Assembly (NCBI GenBank): GCA_947652605.1
Contig: OX393576.1
Span: 54,846,966-54,910,965 of the forward strand
Direction: 5' to 3'
From: Elmis aenea
Lineage: Eukaryota; Arthropoda; Insecta; Coleoptera; Elmidae
DNA length: 64,000 nucleotides
A model generated the notes under the pieces. That model made no database searches. It worked only from the letters and a program-made list of their open reading frames with translations, and was not told the DNA's origin. The translations under genes were made by a program, and so were the position numbers. Shown one piece after another: positions 1 through 12,885 of this stretch (position 1 is its first letter; each line of letters opens with the position of its first letter).

Positions 1-952
1 TATTTTTATGAACATATCTACACCCCAAACTTTTCTTTACTGCTTCTTCTTCTTCATCTCGACTCGTTTTGGCTTTTTAGGCGTCGGAGGGCAAAATTTG
101 TATATTAAAAAGTTTTTAATTCTAATTTTATAATTTCATTGCTTATCATGGTAATTTGAAAAACTATCACACAAAAACTTGTTTTAATGGTTCAGTAACA
201 CACAAATCTATTTTTGAGGTAACCAGGTTTTTCCCGAGAAAAAACACATTGAAGAGAAACTTAATAGGTGACAAAAGAAAATAAACTTGTTCTAGAAATT
301 GTTGTTTATGAAAGTTTAAAATGTCTTTACCGTAATGCTTAACAAGAAGTTACAATGAAGTATACACAATTTCTTCTTTCAAGGAAGTTTATTCTTTGTT
401 AGCGTATTTTTGGATTAAATACTTACATTGATTGCATGCATATCGAAAAAATAATAATTTGTGGTTATGTCGCCTTAACTACTACTTACTTACTTACTTA
501 CTTAACTACTAATTTGGTACCTACTATCGGAAAACATTCTTCTGAAGATGCAAAATATTCAGTGTTTTATGGGTTCGCGCAGTGTTGTTTGATAAAATGA
601 TCAGAAATAAGCAAATCTAATGATGATGACGTACTTTAGATAGTAACTGCACCAATCCCTTGCCTAGTTTAACAATTTCTAGGGCATAGCATAATTCTGA
701 ATATCGTTAACCTTCTAGTTCTATTAATATGCGCGTCGGTCGGCAATTAAAGTAAAATATTTAATGCAATGTAATCAAACACTGTAAGTTTGATCACTTA
801 TTCCAAGAGCTAAGCCTTGAGATTTTTGAAAATATGATTTAAATCAAAATAAGAAGCCCAGATAGATTTATCAGCTAACATGAAAATCAAACCATATCTG
901 TTTTATTTTTACAACATAATAGGGCACTGACTATTAAGGAATCTCTTGAGTA
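1..952. other. Non-coding flank, probably aquaporin intron or upstream DNA
   Basis: I see no convincing exon here. The stretch is AT-rich and holds a short (ACTT)n microsatellite at about 480-507. Because the first visible aquaporin exon starts at 2716 with a splice acceptor, this DNA probably lies in a long upstream intron of that gene, but that is inference. Confidence 0.5.
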
Positions 953-2599
953 CAGGGTGGACCAAATTCGAATGTTTTACGGGGAAAATCTGATATCGGT
1001 CCCTTGGGCTATTTTTTGGAGAAAAGAACGCCTGTGTAATCAAGTTTTTTATATCGCTTTCCATTTTGGCACTAGGTACAGACGAAAAATTAAATTTTAT
1101 CGTTTTCAAAAATTTGCTATAACTTCTTTATTTATTAAAATCAGGGCTAGAAACCGAAAAAAATGTTGGTTAACGGTTAACCGAATTCAAGAATTTTATT
1201 TTTATAACGGTTTTTGTTGAAAAACCGGTTTTTTCCGTAAAGAACCGGTTTTGAAAAAAGCGGTTAATTTAACCGGTTTTTAACATTATTCAGATTTGGA
1301 ATGCAAAGTATAAAAAGATATTATCTATTTATAATTTTATAATATATGTACAATCAAGCATTCAGTAATTACTTTTGGTAAACTAATCACATTTAATACA
1401 GATTTTGTATTTTTTCAAAATAATTTTTATTAAAAAGAGATGTTTAAAAAACCGGTTTTTTATTATTTTGGTTAAAGGTTACCGTTTTTTTTGCCTTTAA
1501 AAATAACGGTTTCGGTTTCGGTTAAAAATCACAATTTTGGACAAAAAATAAAGGTTAACCGGTTTTTTAAACCGGTTTAAAAAACCGGTTTCATGCCCTG
1601 ATTAAAATAGGAGTAAAACCAAATTTTATACAGGTTTTATTTTACCTTTGCAATGCTTAATTTAAAAAGAAAATTAATAATTTTTTGCAACCTTGACTTT
1701 TGTGATGTAAAGTAAACCTTTTTATTTTATAATGAAAACCCTAGTTGGCCATGACTTTATATGAAAGGGCGTTTTTTTAGCTTTTCAAAAATATATGGTT
1801 CTCTATATAGGTGTTGCAAAAAACAAACAAGATATGGCTAATTTTAAAAAAAAATTCTTTTAAAGTTTGCCATGGTTACGTAAACAGGTGATGTTCGCAA
1901 TTAAAAAACAACTAAATATCATTTCCAAGTAAATTCTGCAGCAGCCGCTACGTTTCTAGCACTTACAATGTAAATTTGTAACATATTAAACTTTACAAAA
2001 TGTTCAAATTTAGCCATGTTCACAATACCACAATAAACAGTTATATAACAGACAAATTTGCTTGAAGATTAAAAATATACTTGGATATGACGTTCACTTG
2101 TTTATTAATTGCAAACATCGCTTATTTACAAAATCATGGCAAACTTTGATAGTAAAATGTTTACAATATTAGTGATATCTCGGTTTTATTTTGTAACACA
2201 TACAAAACTATGTATTTTTAAAAAACTAAAAAACTGTCTTTCATATAAAGTCGAGACTAACTAGGGTTTCCATTTAAAAAAATGAAAGTTAGTTTATATT
2301 TCGAAAGTCAAGGTCGCTAAAATAGTTTTAATTCTGTTTTTAAATTAAGCATTAAAATATTAATAGAAAACTTATATAACATTTTATTCTATTTTAATAA
2401 ATAAAGAAGTTACAGCAAATTTTCGAAAATGATGAAATTTTATTTTTCGTCTAGTATAGTGCGAAAATGAAAAACGATATAAAAAATTACACAGGCGTTA
2501 TTTTCTAAAAAAAAATTGCCCAAGAGACAGTATCAGATTTTCGGTAACTATTACGGTAACTAAGATACCCCGTAAAATATTCGAATTTGGTCCACCCTG
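953..2599. mobile_element. Foldback element A (CAGGGTG palindrome, family A/B/C)
   Basis: The left end CAGGGTGGACCAAATTCGAA is mirrored by its reverse complement at the right end, and the two arms stay complementary for hundreds of bases inward (for example the block around 975-1060 against 2470-2560). TA flanks both ends (951-952 and 2600-2601), as expected for a TA target duplication. No transposase is encoded. An hAT miniature element at 1142-1600 is nested in the left arm. Elements at 9520-10633 and 13889-14854 are diverged copies of the same family. Confidence 0.8.
1142..1600. mobile_element. hAT-type miniature element, copy 1 (CAGGGCTAGAAACCG termini)
   Basis: The element begins CAGGGCTAGAAACCG and ends CGGTTTCATGCCCTG, imperfect terminal inverted repeats. 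It is flanked by a perfect 8-bp direct repeat ATTAAAAT (1134-1141 and 1601-1608), the hallmark of hAT insertion. The interior is rich in GGTT/AACC steps and has no reading frame. A nearly identical copy lies at 47079-47521, which points to recent movement. It sits inside foldback element A, so it inserted after A. Confidence 0.88.
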
Positions 2600-2715
2600 T
2601 ATATCAATTTTTACTATCGATTCATGGGGCAAACTCTTCTCTTCAAAAATAACTAAATGATGCGGTATATTCTGAAAGGTTTGTAATTTTTGTAATTGTA
2701 AAATTATTTTTTAAG

Positions 2716-3274
2716 GTCATAACCCCCGATGAAAACGAAGGTAATTTGGGCATGACGACACTAAGCAATTCATTGACAGCCACTCAAGGGTTCTTCATGG
2801 AAGCTGTAATTACCTTTTTGCTTGTGCTCGTTGTCCAAGGAGTCTGCGATTCAAGACGATCTGACATCAAAGGCTCTGCCCCATTGGCTATCGGTTTGAG
2901 TATAACCGCTTGCCATCTCAGCGCTGTAAGTGTTTTCAAAAACTCTTGTTTAATTTTTTCTCAACTGTTTAATAATTTCAGATCCAATTCACTGGTTCTA
3001 GTATGAACCCAGCTCGCAGTTTTGGTCCAGCTGTTATCATGGGAGAATGGGAAAATCACTGGGTAAGATGCTTATCAAAAGTCAAAAATTCTAAAGAAGT
3101 TGTTAGCAACCGAAATTAATATTGGGTCGTATGAACCCGAACACAATTATAGGGTCAATAATTGTTGTTTTCTTGTAGATATACTGGGCAGGACCAATCG
3201 TGGGTGGAGTTATAGCAGGACTCATCTACAAACTCCTGTTCAAAGTGCGAAAGGACGATTCCTACGACTTTTAA
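2716..3274 (+). CDS. Aquaporin (MIP family), C-terminal exons only
   Basis: Three exons, 2716-2925, 2982-3062 and 3179-3274, join in phase 0 to encode the C-terminal half of an aquaporin, a membrane water or small-solute channel. Visible features are a transmembrane helix ([20 protein letters not shown]), the conserved [20 protein letters not shown] segment that carries the second NPA motif and the selectivity-filter Arg, and a last helix ([19 protein letters not shown]). The tail is short and ends DSYDF. Intron boundaries are gtaagt/ttcag and gtaaga/tgtag. The first NPA half-repeat and the start codon lie left of the window. It resembles the insect Drip/Prip-type aquaporins; the subtype is not certain. 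Confidence 0.93.
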
Positions 3275-3558
3275 GTTTGCTCCATCCAAATAATTTCAGT
3301 TTCATCTTCAAAACTCATTTAACAATTCTCATATGAAAATATTGTATATGGATAAATGTTTCCACCCTCGCTTCATTAAATTATATGTAAATTGTACTTA
3401 TCTCAGTCTCAAACGTGCGTCTTTCCCTTACTTATACGTTTTAGTATTACTAGTAACTTCCTTAGCGGCCGTGTAGAGGCTTATGTTTTTCTATTTCTTC
3501 TTGTAATGTTAGTGTTAGGTTACATAATTGTAGATTAATGTCATTTCATAACAAAATC

Positions 3559-3564
3559 AATAAA
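3559..3564 (+). terminator. Poly(A) signal of the aquaporin gene
   Basis: AATAAA lies 285 bases after the stop codon, in the only plausible 3' UTR position, followed by a T-rich stretch. Confidence 0.6.
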
Positions 3565-5010
3565 GTTATGTAATTTTTTATTTTTATTTTAACTTAAACC
3601 TTCACTAGTTTATTGACAGAGCAGTGTTTTAGGTGATTTTTTATTGGTATCTTACACAATTTAGTTTCTATGCGAAGCGCAAGGCATGTACAAAAAAATG
3701 CTTCTTAAAATGAATTGAAAAGGCCAAACAAATACAGGGTGATTGATTGAGACCGGTACTTAAAAATATATGAAGAATGAAAAAGGTTATGGATCTAAAA
3801 TTTTGGTTATGACCATAATGGCATGTGATCTGTTTATTGAAAATATTTTCAAGATGGCGACACTTCCGGAAATACCGGAAGTTGACGTCTACTTTCTTAT
3901 TTCAAATACAATGGTCTATTTTTTATTGCGTATTTGAATTTAAAACGGTATTCTAGATGGACTTTTATTAGCATTCCCTATACCTAAGTGCAGTCGTTTT
4001 TTAGATTTTTGGACTTTTTAGAAATTTTTTTGATTTTCATCGTGATGCTTAATATTATCTTTTTGAAGAAAAAACGCTTAAATTTAGACCATGCCTAGAA
4101 GAAACCTTGGATCCTGGATATTTTGCAATCGATGCATTACTTACAGGGTGTCCAAAATGTAATTTTCTTTTAATTTTTAATACAACTTCAGACCACCAAA
4201 ACTCGTTTTTTTCAAATACAATGCCCAAACTTTTTTTTCATTTTCTAATGCAAAATTACATTCTGCATAAATCTGTATTAGCGTTTGCTATACCTATCTG
4301 CAACAATTTTCGAGTTATTAAGAATTTTTGATAAAGTTGAGAGAAATTGCAACATTTTTAAATAGTAGGCCTTGGAAATGACAACAAATGCCAATACTTA
4401 ATAACCGTCAACCACTTTTTTTACATTTTCTTCATTATTTAGTAAACATACGAAAATAAACTGTTCATCATTATAAAATGCACTTGGGAACGGAAAAAAA
4501 ACGGCTTTCACTGTAGTCAACCTTCTAACTATATTTTTTTAATAAAGGGAGTCGGGAGTCGGAGTGTGCTTTAAAAAAATACCGACTCAGGAGTTGAGAG
4601 TCGGGAGTCGGTTATTTTTCTACCGACTCCCCATCCCATAAAGCTAAACTATTGTTTTTAAAGTAGAATAAAGTACAAAATAAGATTAAAAGACTTGCAA
4701 AATATAAATATTTATTCAACTTTTTTAAATGGAAACCTTGTAAGGCTTAATATTGCGAGAAGAATGTAAAGCTTCATTTTAAACATTAATCTAAAGCCAA
4801 ATCTGAGTCAAAAGTTGTACACTTTGTCATGCCATGTGTTTTGTTACACATGAAAAGATGTTAAAATCCTAAATGTTTGCAAAAATTTTCCCAAAATATT
4901 CATACTGTTTATGACAGAACTTATGACGCAATTAAGAACAATTAAAACATTTAAATAAAATTATTAACAAAAAACAGTCCACAATATTCTTATTGCTCTT
5001 GCGTTTAAAC
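3565..5010. repeat. Intergenic repeats: single CAGGGTG ends and a GAGTCGG fragment
   Basis: No gene is visible. TA-CAGGGTG sequences at 3735 and 4144 look like single ends of foldback elements whose partner ends I cannot find nearby. At 4548-4645 there is a short run of GGGAGTCGG/CCGACTCC repeats that resembles the interior of the hAT-type miniature element at 60404-60675. Confidence 0.5.
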
Positions 5011-8000
5011 TTAAACTCTTCGAATTTCGTTGACAACTTCGTCGTAGCTAGGAGGGTGATCCGATGGCGAGTCAAGGATGTGAGGACAAACAGTTATTTC
5101 AATTGGCCCTGAAACTACTTCACCTGATAGCATGTCTCTAAGACTTAGGTGTCTATAATAATTCAGTACACAGACCCATGCATACCACCACCACGCTAAA
5201 AACAAAGCAAAATTGTTCATTTGAGACTCATGACTAACGAATATAAAACACTTTGTAAAAGCGGAAAATTTAAATCAAAAGAATACAATTTTATGTGGCC
5301 ATCAAAAATTTCCCTTAGCTGTTGTAATATTAAAATAATATAATTTAAATAACCAATAAACTGTTGAGTTATTTCAGTGATTCATCTATTATTTAATTAA
5401 CTCATCAATCAATTAAACGTATATTAATTTTAATATGATTCTCTAACAATCTCTTGCTTTTGATAGCTAGAACAGTTTCTACACTTGCTTCTTTTATTCA
5501 GTAGTAATTTTATTACTGACCATGTGACTAGAGTCTCGACAATTTAAAAATCCTTATTTATGTTTATACAAATAGGTAAATGATATTTTTAAAATTTGAT
5601 GTATTTTCTTTTCCAAATTTATTTTCTTTTTATTCTGTAATTTATTTTTGTGTTTCAAAAAAAAAAAATTAATCATTTCGGAAAAACCGAGGGGGGGCAA
5701 AAATTTTTTTAAACAAGGGCGCCTCCTACCCATGGCGCTGCACTGCGTGCAAGTTTCGGCGCGCCTGACAAGCAGTGGCGGATCCAGGGGGGGTAAATGG
5801 GGTAATTACCCCCCCTTAGACAAAGATATTTTAAAAAATTAAGTTTTGCAAATATTTTATTTCCTGAGTCCCCGCTTTTTATAACAAAGTGTAGTGAAGA
5901 TATAAATGAATTTATAAATACAATGGTCACTTATTTAAGTAAAGTATTTGAAAACGACGATCTAATAAAATTAAAGCTTAAAACTGAAATCGATTTTTGG
6001 ACATTAGAATGGCAAAAGAAACGAAAATGTACCTGACAATGCTTTTGAAACATATAAAAAATGTAACTCCGAAATATACCCCACTTTAAAATGCAATGCA
6101 CCCTGGCCCCCGACGTAGAGGACCCCAAAACGGCAATCGATAAAAAAGAATTTATCAGTTGTAATGAAACGAAAACTTTTAAAATTAAAATTAAAAACTA
6201 ATGAGAAGTAACAGTTGTTTAAAACAGTGGATAAAAAGGGCAGAAACAGTTCAAATTGTACAGGCCATAAAATCGTTTTTGAAATGGAAAGCGAAAATAA
6301 AGAAATTAAAAGACATGACAGAATCAGCTTTTTTACTTAAAGTCAGAGCAACACGTACTTTAACAGTAAAAAATATTGAATTCGAAAAATCATTAAGAGA
6401 GAGTAAATAATTTTTCAAGGATTAAAGACTAGGTGGAAGTGCAAAAATTCCTACCCATCAAAAATATGTAAAATAAAAACGTTTTTGCAATGAGATAGGT
6501 ACTGGTGAAACTTTAGATGACCCTGTAACAAGTTATTAGATATTTGTTTGTTTTGTGCCGTAATCGACACCTTGATTTCTCAAATAGACGAACGATTTAA
6601 ATCAGTTCCTTAAATTTTACAAAAATATAAAATACTGATTTTTTAGTTAAAGAAACTTTCTCGCCTGAACTGTTAGAAAAATATAAAAATAAGTTTTACA
6701 AAAAAAAAATGGATGTTTTAAACAGGGGTTTGGAGCGGAGCACGGAGCAGTGGAGCAATGGGTTTTTGCCCGGAGCAGGAGCGGAGCCCGGAGCAAATAA
6801 TTTTGATTGCTCCACTGCTCCGGTTTATTATGTACAATTTTTAAAAATACATTTTTTTTCTTTTTTTTCAACCTTTGAAGGTCAATAATTTGTTCTTTCA
6901 AACATTTATATAACTTCACTTGTTTTAATTACCCCCCCTTAGATGGACGGTTGGATCCGCCCTTGCTGACAAGTGTCCACGATCCACGTTTCAACGAGTT
7001 AGAGCTTGTATTTTATTTTTGGGTAAACAAGTGTTGCCACAAATCTGATCTGTTCATTTAGTTCGCTTGGTGATTGCTGAGTATAAAGGCTTTTGTGACA
7101 TTACTTGACAATAAATAAGCTCAATTATAGCACAGATTCGCCATAATTGTTACCAAAACGTGAACACAACAGGCAGGTTAAGTGCTTTTATGTTTCAAAA
7201 ATAAACTATTACATATTAAATTGATCACTATAAATCACTTTTTGCGGAAGGGAGGGGGAGCAGATTATGTGCTTTGGCTTAGGGCAGTAGTTTCCAACCT
7301 TTTTGTACCTCCATCCCCCTTTTTGATAAAAAAAAATTTGCGCCCCCTTCACTTTTCGTAACAATGTAATTTCATAAATACTGCCTGATATAATAATTAT
7401 TTAATGTGCTACAAAACAATACACCATATTCTGTATAAATATAGTTCTTTTTGTTTGTTTGTATTCAAAATTAATATTTTGGTAACAGCTGCGCGCCCTC
7501 CTTGCAATAGGTTGGAAACCACTGGCTTAGGGCCTAGGGCGTAGAAATGTGTAAATCCGGCCCTGACCCTGCTGTTCTGTTCGAATCCATGTGACCCAAA
7601 ATGTATTTCATTTTCTCCTAATAAAATATGCGGTGAACAAAACTGTTATTAAGCAATTTTCTTATATTAGGTATCGGGTCATATGGACCCGAACGGTACA
7701 TGCGCGCAGCAAATACGATCAGAACAGCACGGTTAAGTAAACTTATTTATATTACATACAAGAATTACTCGAATAATTTAAGCACAAAGTAGCAACTATT
7801 TCAGTGAAACAAGAATGTCACGTTAACTTTTAAATGAATTTTAATCTGCAAACATATAGTTACATTATTACTTTAATCAGAACACCTCAAAATATGTAAA
7901 TTCGTCAAAATCTGCTGCAATCAAAATAATCTATCCTAATTTTACATTGAAATCAATATTTGAGAATTAACTTCTTTCAAAAACTTACTAACTGCTTGTC

Positions 8001-10997
8001 TTTCAACAAGCCAAAAGATTTTTTATAATCGACCAAAAAGTAGCTTTGCTTTTTTTGTTACTTACCCATTACAATGATGCCCAAGATAAAAATGGGATTT
8101 ATAAATGAAAAAGCAATGGCCACAAAAGACAAAGACGTCATAAATGGAGGAGCTGTGACTAACCATGGTAGTAGGCAATAGCGTGAACCCTGAAACCACG
8201 AAATTTTTGTAAATATGTGTAACTCAGACCAAAAGTATTTACGTCTACCAAGACTGAGTGCTAAACACTACAAAAGACTAGTTCACAACAATTTTTGAAC
8301 CGTTTTCTAATTATATTTAAACTAGCATTTTTCAAACAGTTTTATATTTTCTATATCTTTCTACTTCAAAATTTTAATTTTATTCTTACTTCATCAAACT
8401 AGTTTTACTCCAAAACATTTGTCGTCGAATAACTACAAGTAAACGAATCATTACCCTAGATATGCACTGACAATAAGTTTAAGCCCGTTGCAAAACTAAA
8501 GTGTTTTAAAGACACCCAATACAATCAATGACCAAAATTTGGTAACGAATGGATTCATTTATTTCCTATCGCCATCCAGCTTTTATAATCATTATAGTTA
8601 GATAATTATAATTACCTTAATTGAGCCGATAATCAATCCACATGAAAGAATAATGTTCATATAAGACATCTGGATCGATATTTTTAATTCATGTCTTAAT
8701 TCCGCATTATTAATTTGCCAGAATTCTTTAAGGTCCGATGCAATCAGCAACGATGCAAATAACTAAAACAAATCAACTGAGACAACCAAAAATTTAGATA
8801 CAGTTCATGTTGCTATAAGTATGTACAAAATTAGTGGGTCGTGCTAAAATATACAGGATGCACAAAATAAGCATGAAATGCAAGAGGATCGCGTAACGTA
8901 AATGGTAAAGCATAGAAATATGGTTGAATTATAAATCAGTTTTAGCTTCTAGCAAGACCAGGGCCGGATATAAGGGTGTGCAGAGTGTGCGGCCCCGCGC
9001 CTAGACCGGCCCCGCGCTTGCCGGTTGCGAAAATAAATGCGGGCCGGACATTACTAAAAAACTAAAACAACAGGCTGGTGACCTAAATGAAGGACCTCAC
9101 CCTCATACACACACGCACGGACCCGCGCGCTAGCCGTATTTTATATTTGCGAGGTGCTTTTTTTTAGGTCACCACCCTGTTTGTTCAGTTTTTTAGTAAC
9201 AAATTACTCTAACTCGGCCCTTTATCAAAATATCAGGCCCTGCATTTATTTTCGCACACGGCCCCGCAAACCCTAGGACCGGCTCTGAACAAGACCATTT
9301 AAATTTTCCACATTTTATGTTAAATAAATATAAGGATGGTCCTTAAAAGCCATTTAGACATATTTATTTTTATGTTCATCTGTCACCCCCCAATTTTGTT
9401 CTACCTATAGAAAAACCCGTGCCTGTAAAATTTTTGGTCATTTGGCCAATGTTAAGAGATCCCGAAAACTGTAGACATTTTAAGAAGATTTTTATTTCTA
9501 ATATTTGCACAGTGTGGATCAAATTCGAATGTTTTTTGGGGTAGTTAGCGAAAATCTGTTATTGGTCTCTTGGGCTATTTTTTTGAAAAAAGAGCGTCTA
9601 TATAATCAGATTTTTTATATCGCTTTCCATTTTGGCACTACACACTAAAAATGAAATTACATAATTTTTGAAAATTTATTATAACTTTTTTATTTATTAA
9701 AATAGAACAAAATGTTATGAAGTCTTTTATACAGATTTTTATGCTTAGTTTAAAAGCAAAATAATTTTTTATCGACCTTGACTTTCGAGACATGAAGTAA
9801 ACTTATATTTTTTTTAAATAGAACTAGGGGTCATTACTTTATATGAAAGAGATTTTTATGTTTTGCTTTTCAAAAATATATCGTTTTATATATTAGCTGC
9901 AAAAAGTAACCGAAATATGGCAAATTTGTAAACATTTCCTTATCAAATTTTCGTAAACAAGTGATGTTTGCAATTAATAAACAACTTAACTTAACGCCAT
10001 TGCCAAACAAATTCTGCAGCAGCCGCTACGTTTTTATCACTTATTATGTAAACTTGTAACAACAGTTATAAAATAGTAAAGAATATACCGATTTGCTTAA
10101 AAATTTAAAAATTTACTAGGATATGACGTTTAGTTGTTAAATTATTGCAAACATCACTTGTTACCGGAATCATGTCAAACTTTGACATGCAGGAAAAAAA
10201 ATTAAAATTAGCCATATCTCGGTTATTTTTTGCAACAATTAAAAAAATATTATTTTTTTTAGTTTTCTTTCATGTAAAGTTATAGCCACTTAGGGTTTTT
10301 ATTTAAAAAGATATAAGTTTAATTTCACATCTCGAAAGTCAAGATCGCTAAAAAAAAGTAAGTTTATTTTTAAATTAAGCATACAAATCTGTATAAAAAA
10401 GACATAATAACATTTTGTTCTATTTAAATAAAAAAAAAGAAGTTATAGTACATTTTCAAAAATGATGAAATTTTATTTTTCGTCCTGTGCCAAAATGGAA
10501 AGCGATATAAAAAATATAATTCCATACACGTTTTTATCTTTAAAAAAATTGCCCAAGAGACCTAAGTTATCAGATTTTCGCTAAATTACGGTAACCGAGA
10601 TATCCCGTAAAACATTCGAATTTGGTCCACTTGTATATAACAAAAAATGTTTAATGTAAAAGTTTTTTAACAGTTTCACTAAAACTAAACAATAATTTTG
10701 AAATTGTGCATTTTTCGCGCATGGCACATAAATAATTTATTTTCTTTCAATTTCAAAAACAGAAAATTTGTAATACAATTAGCATAATAAAGTATAAAAG
10801 ATAAAATAATAATTAAATATTTTTTTTAATTAAGCAACACTTATGAGCAAAGAAAGCTTACTATTATTTCTACACAACAAAATGTTTCATATAATTACAT
10901 CACTTACTATAAAAACTATTCCTGTGCAAATTGTTCCTATTTTTAAGCTACAAAAACAGCAAAATTTTTGTAACTGAAAAGGATTCACCTTCACCAT
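5011..10997 (-). CDS. Four-pass membrane protein with C-terminal PPSY motif (DUF4728/pasiflora-like)
   Basis: Exons on the minus strand: 10908-10997, 8616-8762, 8066-8189 and 5011-5195. They join in consistent phase (0, 0, 1) to a 181-residue protein. It starts MVKVNPFQLQKFCCFCSLK, a Cys-rich N-terminus leading straight into helix 1. Helices 2 and 3 follow at about residues 62-85 and 90-122, with a Trp-rich fourth segment (AWWWYAWVCVLNYY). The cytoplasmic tail carries PPSYDEV, a likely WW-domain ligand. The layout (short N-terminal CC motif, four helices, small loops) fits the insect tetraspan family that includes the septate-junction proteins pasiflora and fire exit. That assignment is inference from architecture. 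Its introns hold many transposon copies. Confidence 0.72.
5773..6965. mobile_element. hAT-type element (CAGTGGCGGATCC termini), composite
   Basis: The left end is CAGTGGCGGATCC and the right end GGATCCGCCCTTG, inverted repeats flanked by a perfect 8-bp duplication CTGACAAG (5765-5772, 6966-6973). The subterminal AATTACCCCCCCTTAGA also appears inverted at the left. The interior at about 6090-6710 is clearly related to the interior of the separate element at 52401-53578, and a GGAGC-rich patch lies at 6730-6825. Small frames inside (such as 6201-6410) resemble nothing I recognise. It lies in the last intron of the tetraspan gene. Confidence 0.82.
7285..7524. mobile_element. hAT-type miniature element (CAGTAGTTTCCAACC termini)
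   Basis: Termini CAGTAGTTTCCAACC and GGTTGGAAACCACTG are inverted repeats. A perfect 8-bp duplication GCTTAGGG flanks them (7277-7284, 7525-7532). The C-rich patches next to the ends (CGCCCCC) resemble those of the elements at 38258 and 38949. No coding capacity. Confidence 0.85.
8959..9287. mobile_element. hAT-type miniature element (CAGGGCCGG termini), internally palindromic
   Basis: The left end CAGGGCCGGAT and right end CCGGCTCTG are inverted, flanked by AGCAAGAC/AACAAGAC (8951-8958, 9288-9295), an 8-bp duplication with one mismatch. Much of the interior folds back: the 9015-9080 block matches the 9165-9260 block inverted. It lies in the first intron of the tetraspan gene. Confidence 0.72.
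9520..10633. mobile_element. Foldback element B (family A/B/C)
   Basis: This is a diverged copy of element A: both share the AAATTCGAATGTTTT terminus, the block around CTCTTGGGCTATTTTTT, and an internal GCAGCAGCCGCTACGTTT patch. The arms are inverted, with the right end CATTCGAATTTGGTCCAC. The extreme ends have decayed (CAGTGTGG, CCACTTG). It is non-coding and sits in intron 1 of the tetraspan gene. Confidence 0.78.
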
Positions 10998-12084
10998 CCT
11001 TTAGGACTGTAAATAGCGACGCAAATTAGGAGAGGTCAGCGACATACAAACAAATTAAATTCCTATTTACGTACTTTTTAGCGATAAATTACCACGAAGG
11101 TATAAGTACTGATTTATTCACTTTAAACACTTGATACAATAAAATCTTCAACCATCGTGAAAATTCTGTACAGATTTAACATTTAAACGCATCTGCTTCA
11201 TGTATGTCAATAGATTTTCCGCGACTTTTCGGCTCCAGTCTGACTGACGCAGAGCTCAAAAGAAACGAAATTATAGGATGCAGTATACAATCCTTAAAAT
11301 AATTAGTATAAAGTGTAGTATTTACATCCAACAAAAATTAATTAACTTATAGATCTTATATCTCCAAACAATGTGAAAATTCGCTAGATGCATAATATAT
11401 TACGTTTCAATCAACATTTTTGTTTAGTAATGTGTAGTTTTGTAAGAATTTGCAGTAAAAATATTTTACACTATTGCATCATAATAACAAATTTTCAAAA
11501 ATTATTCAAAGTGCAAGCAAGATTTTTTTTAGATTTAACCTACGTTTTTTCTCAGTTTATTAAAACTCCAATAAGATTTTTTCATTATTTTAAGCAGTAA
11601 AAAAACCACTGTCAATTATTAACAAAAATTTGTTTTTTTTTGGAACACCAATGAATTTTGTTTCAAAATTTAAATAGTGCTTTCTTCCAAGTATTTTAAA
11701 TGGTTTTATATACAAAATAAATCTTTTGCAGCATAATTTATATACGTTTAAAAAGTAGCAATTAGTAGATTTTCATTAACTAACGTTTTTATGACTACCG
11801 TTTTTTTTTTGAAATTATATTTTAAATGAATGTATTTTTAAATAACGCCAAAAATATTTGTGAAATATCCTTAAATAAGGCAAAAAAAAAAATTGTAAAA
11901 ATTATTGCGAGCCACTAATAAATGTAAAATTAGTATCGCCATCTGCTGTTGTTTTCCTAACAACTTTTGTAAAGTTATGCTATTGACCTGTAGATCCTGT
12001 TAGGAGTAGTTCTAACGGCTATATTTAAATGTGTTAACCTCTAAGATTGTTTATACACAACTCGAGCAAGATTATTTTTATAAA
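10998..12084. other. Intergenic region between two divergent genes
   Basis: This region holds the presumed promoters of the tetraspan gene (minus) and the Dsn1-like gene (plus). It is AT-rich with homopolymer runs. I see no reading frame, repeat boundary or clear core promoter motif. The 11388-11600 frame is low-complexity and not supported as a gene. Confidence 0.45.
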
Positions 12085-12670
12085 ATGAATTCAAGTGAGG
12101 AATCAATTGATGAGCCACGCACTAATCGTTCACCACGAAGATCTTCGATATTTAGACTACCTGGTAACATAACCGACAGAGAAACAACGATTAAGTTTCA
12201 AACCGATGATAATTTTGAAGAGTTAGTGGATGGATACGAAGAAAAGGTTTTACAAGAAAAAAAGCGGTGGCTTGACTCTTTAAGCAAGATCAGATCAGAA
12301 GTGTTTGATTTAAAGTAGGTAGATTTCAAAGTAAATTATTAAAATCTCACTGAGTTTGTTACGTTTTAATGTATTATTGGGTGCAGTTACAATTTTGACA
12401 TTTTGTTAAATGTAGCGTTGTTTTAGACATCTCCCGTACAGTGAAGTTAATAGTGATCCGAAAGTTTTGGTTAATGACCAAATACAATTTTTTTTTAATT
12501 GCCCGAACTACAGAGAGTATGTGACAGTCGTTGAAGATTTTTGTAACCAAGCAAATGTTGTAACTGAATTACAACAGTTTTATACAGCGATCATCAAGAG
12601 AAAGACACAACATCTTCAACTACAATTATGTAATGCTGATACAAAAATTAAAACTTTTTTGCAAGGTTAA
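12085..12670 (+). CDS. Small coiled-coil-type protein, possible kinetochore subunit Dsn1
   Basis: Exons 12085-12314 and 12427-12670 join in phase 2 (AA|A) to a 157-residue protein. The chosen ATG is the first in the frame with a good upstream A. The N-terminus is acidic and Ser-rich, then PRRSSIF, an RRxS-type basic site like the Aurora B sites of Dsn1. Two predicted helical stretches follow (about 45-75 and 98-155). Small size, N-terminal RRSS motif and helical C-terminus fit the Mis12-complex subunit Dsn1, but the similarity is weak and I hold the name loosely. It converges on Sin1, with stop codons 216 bases apart. A poly(A) signal lies at 12694-12699. Confidence 0.6.
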
Positions 12671-12693
12671 CAATTGAAATCTTTTTATATTAT

Positions 12694-12699
12694 AATAAA
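12694..12699 (+). terminator. Poly(A) signal of the Dsn1-like gene
   Basis: AATAAA begins 24 bases after the stop codon at 12670. Confidence 0.55.
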
Positions 12700-12885
12700 T
12701 TAATAAACAACGCTATTTGTAAATATATTTTTAATAAATATATATAATAAGTTTATGTATAATAGTTTTCCAACTAATTACGAACAGTTACACACAGTAA
12801 TAAAATAAAATACTTTATATTTTAACGTAAATAACGAAAGTACATTTAGAAAATCACAATTTTTTTAAATAAATAACACAAAATA

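Noticed and set aside
5709..6128. Several small frames in 5648-6420
   Set aside because: They lie within an hAT-type element and follow its repeats; not genes.
7565..7600. tRNA-like B box (GTTCGAATCC)
   Set aside because: No A box at the right distance and no cloverleaf can be drawn; it lies beside a transposon.
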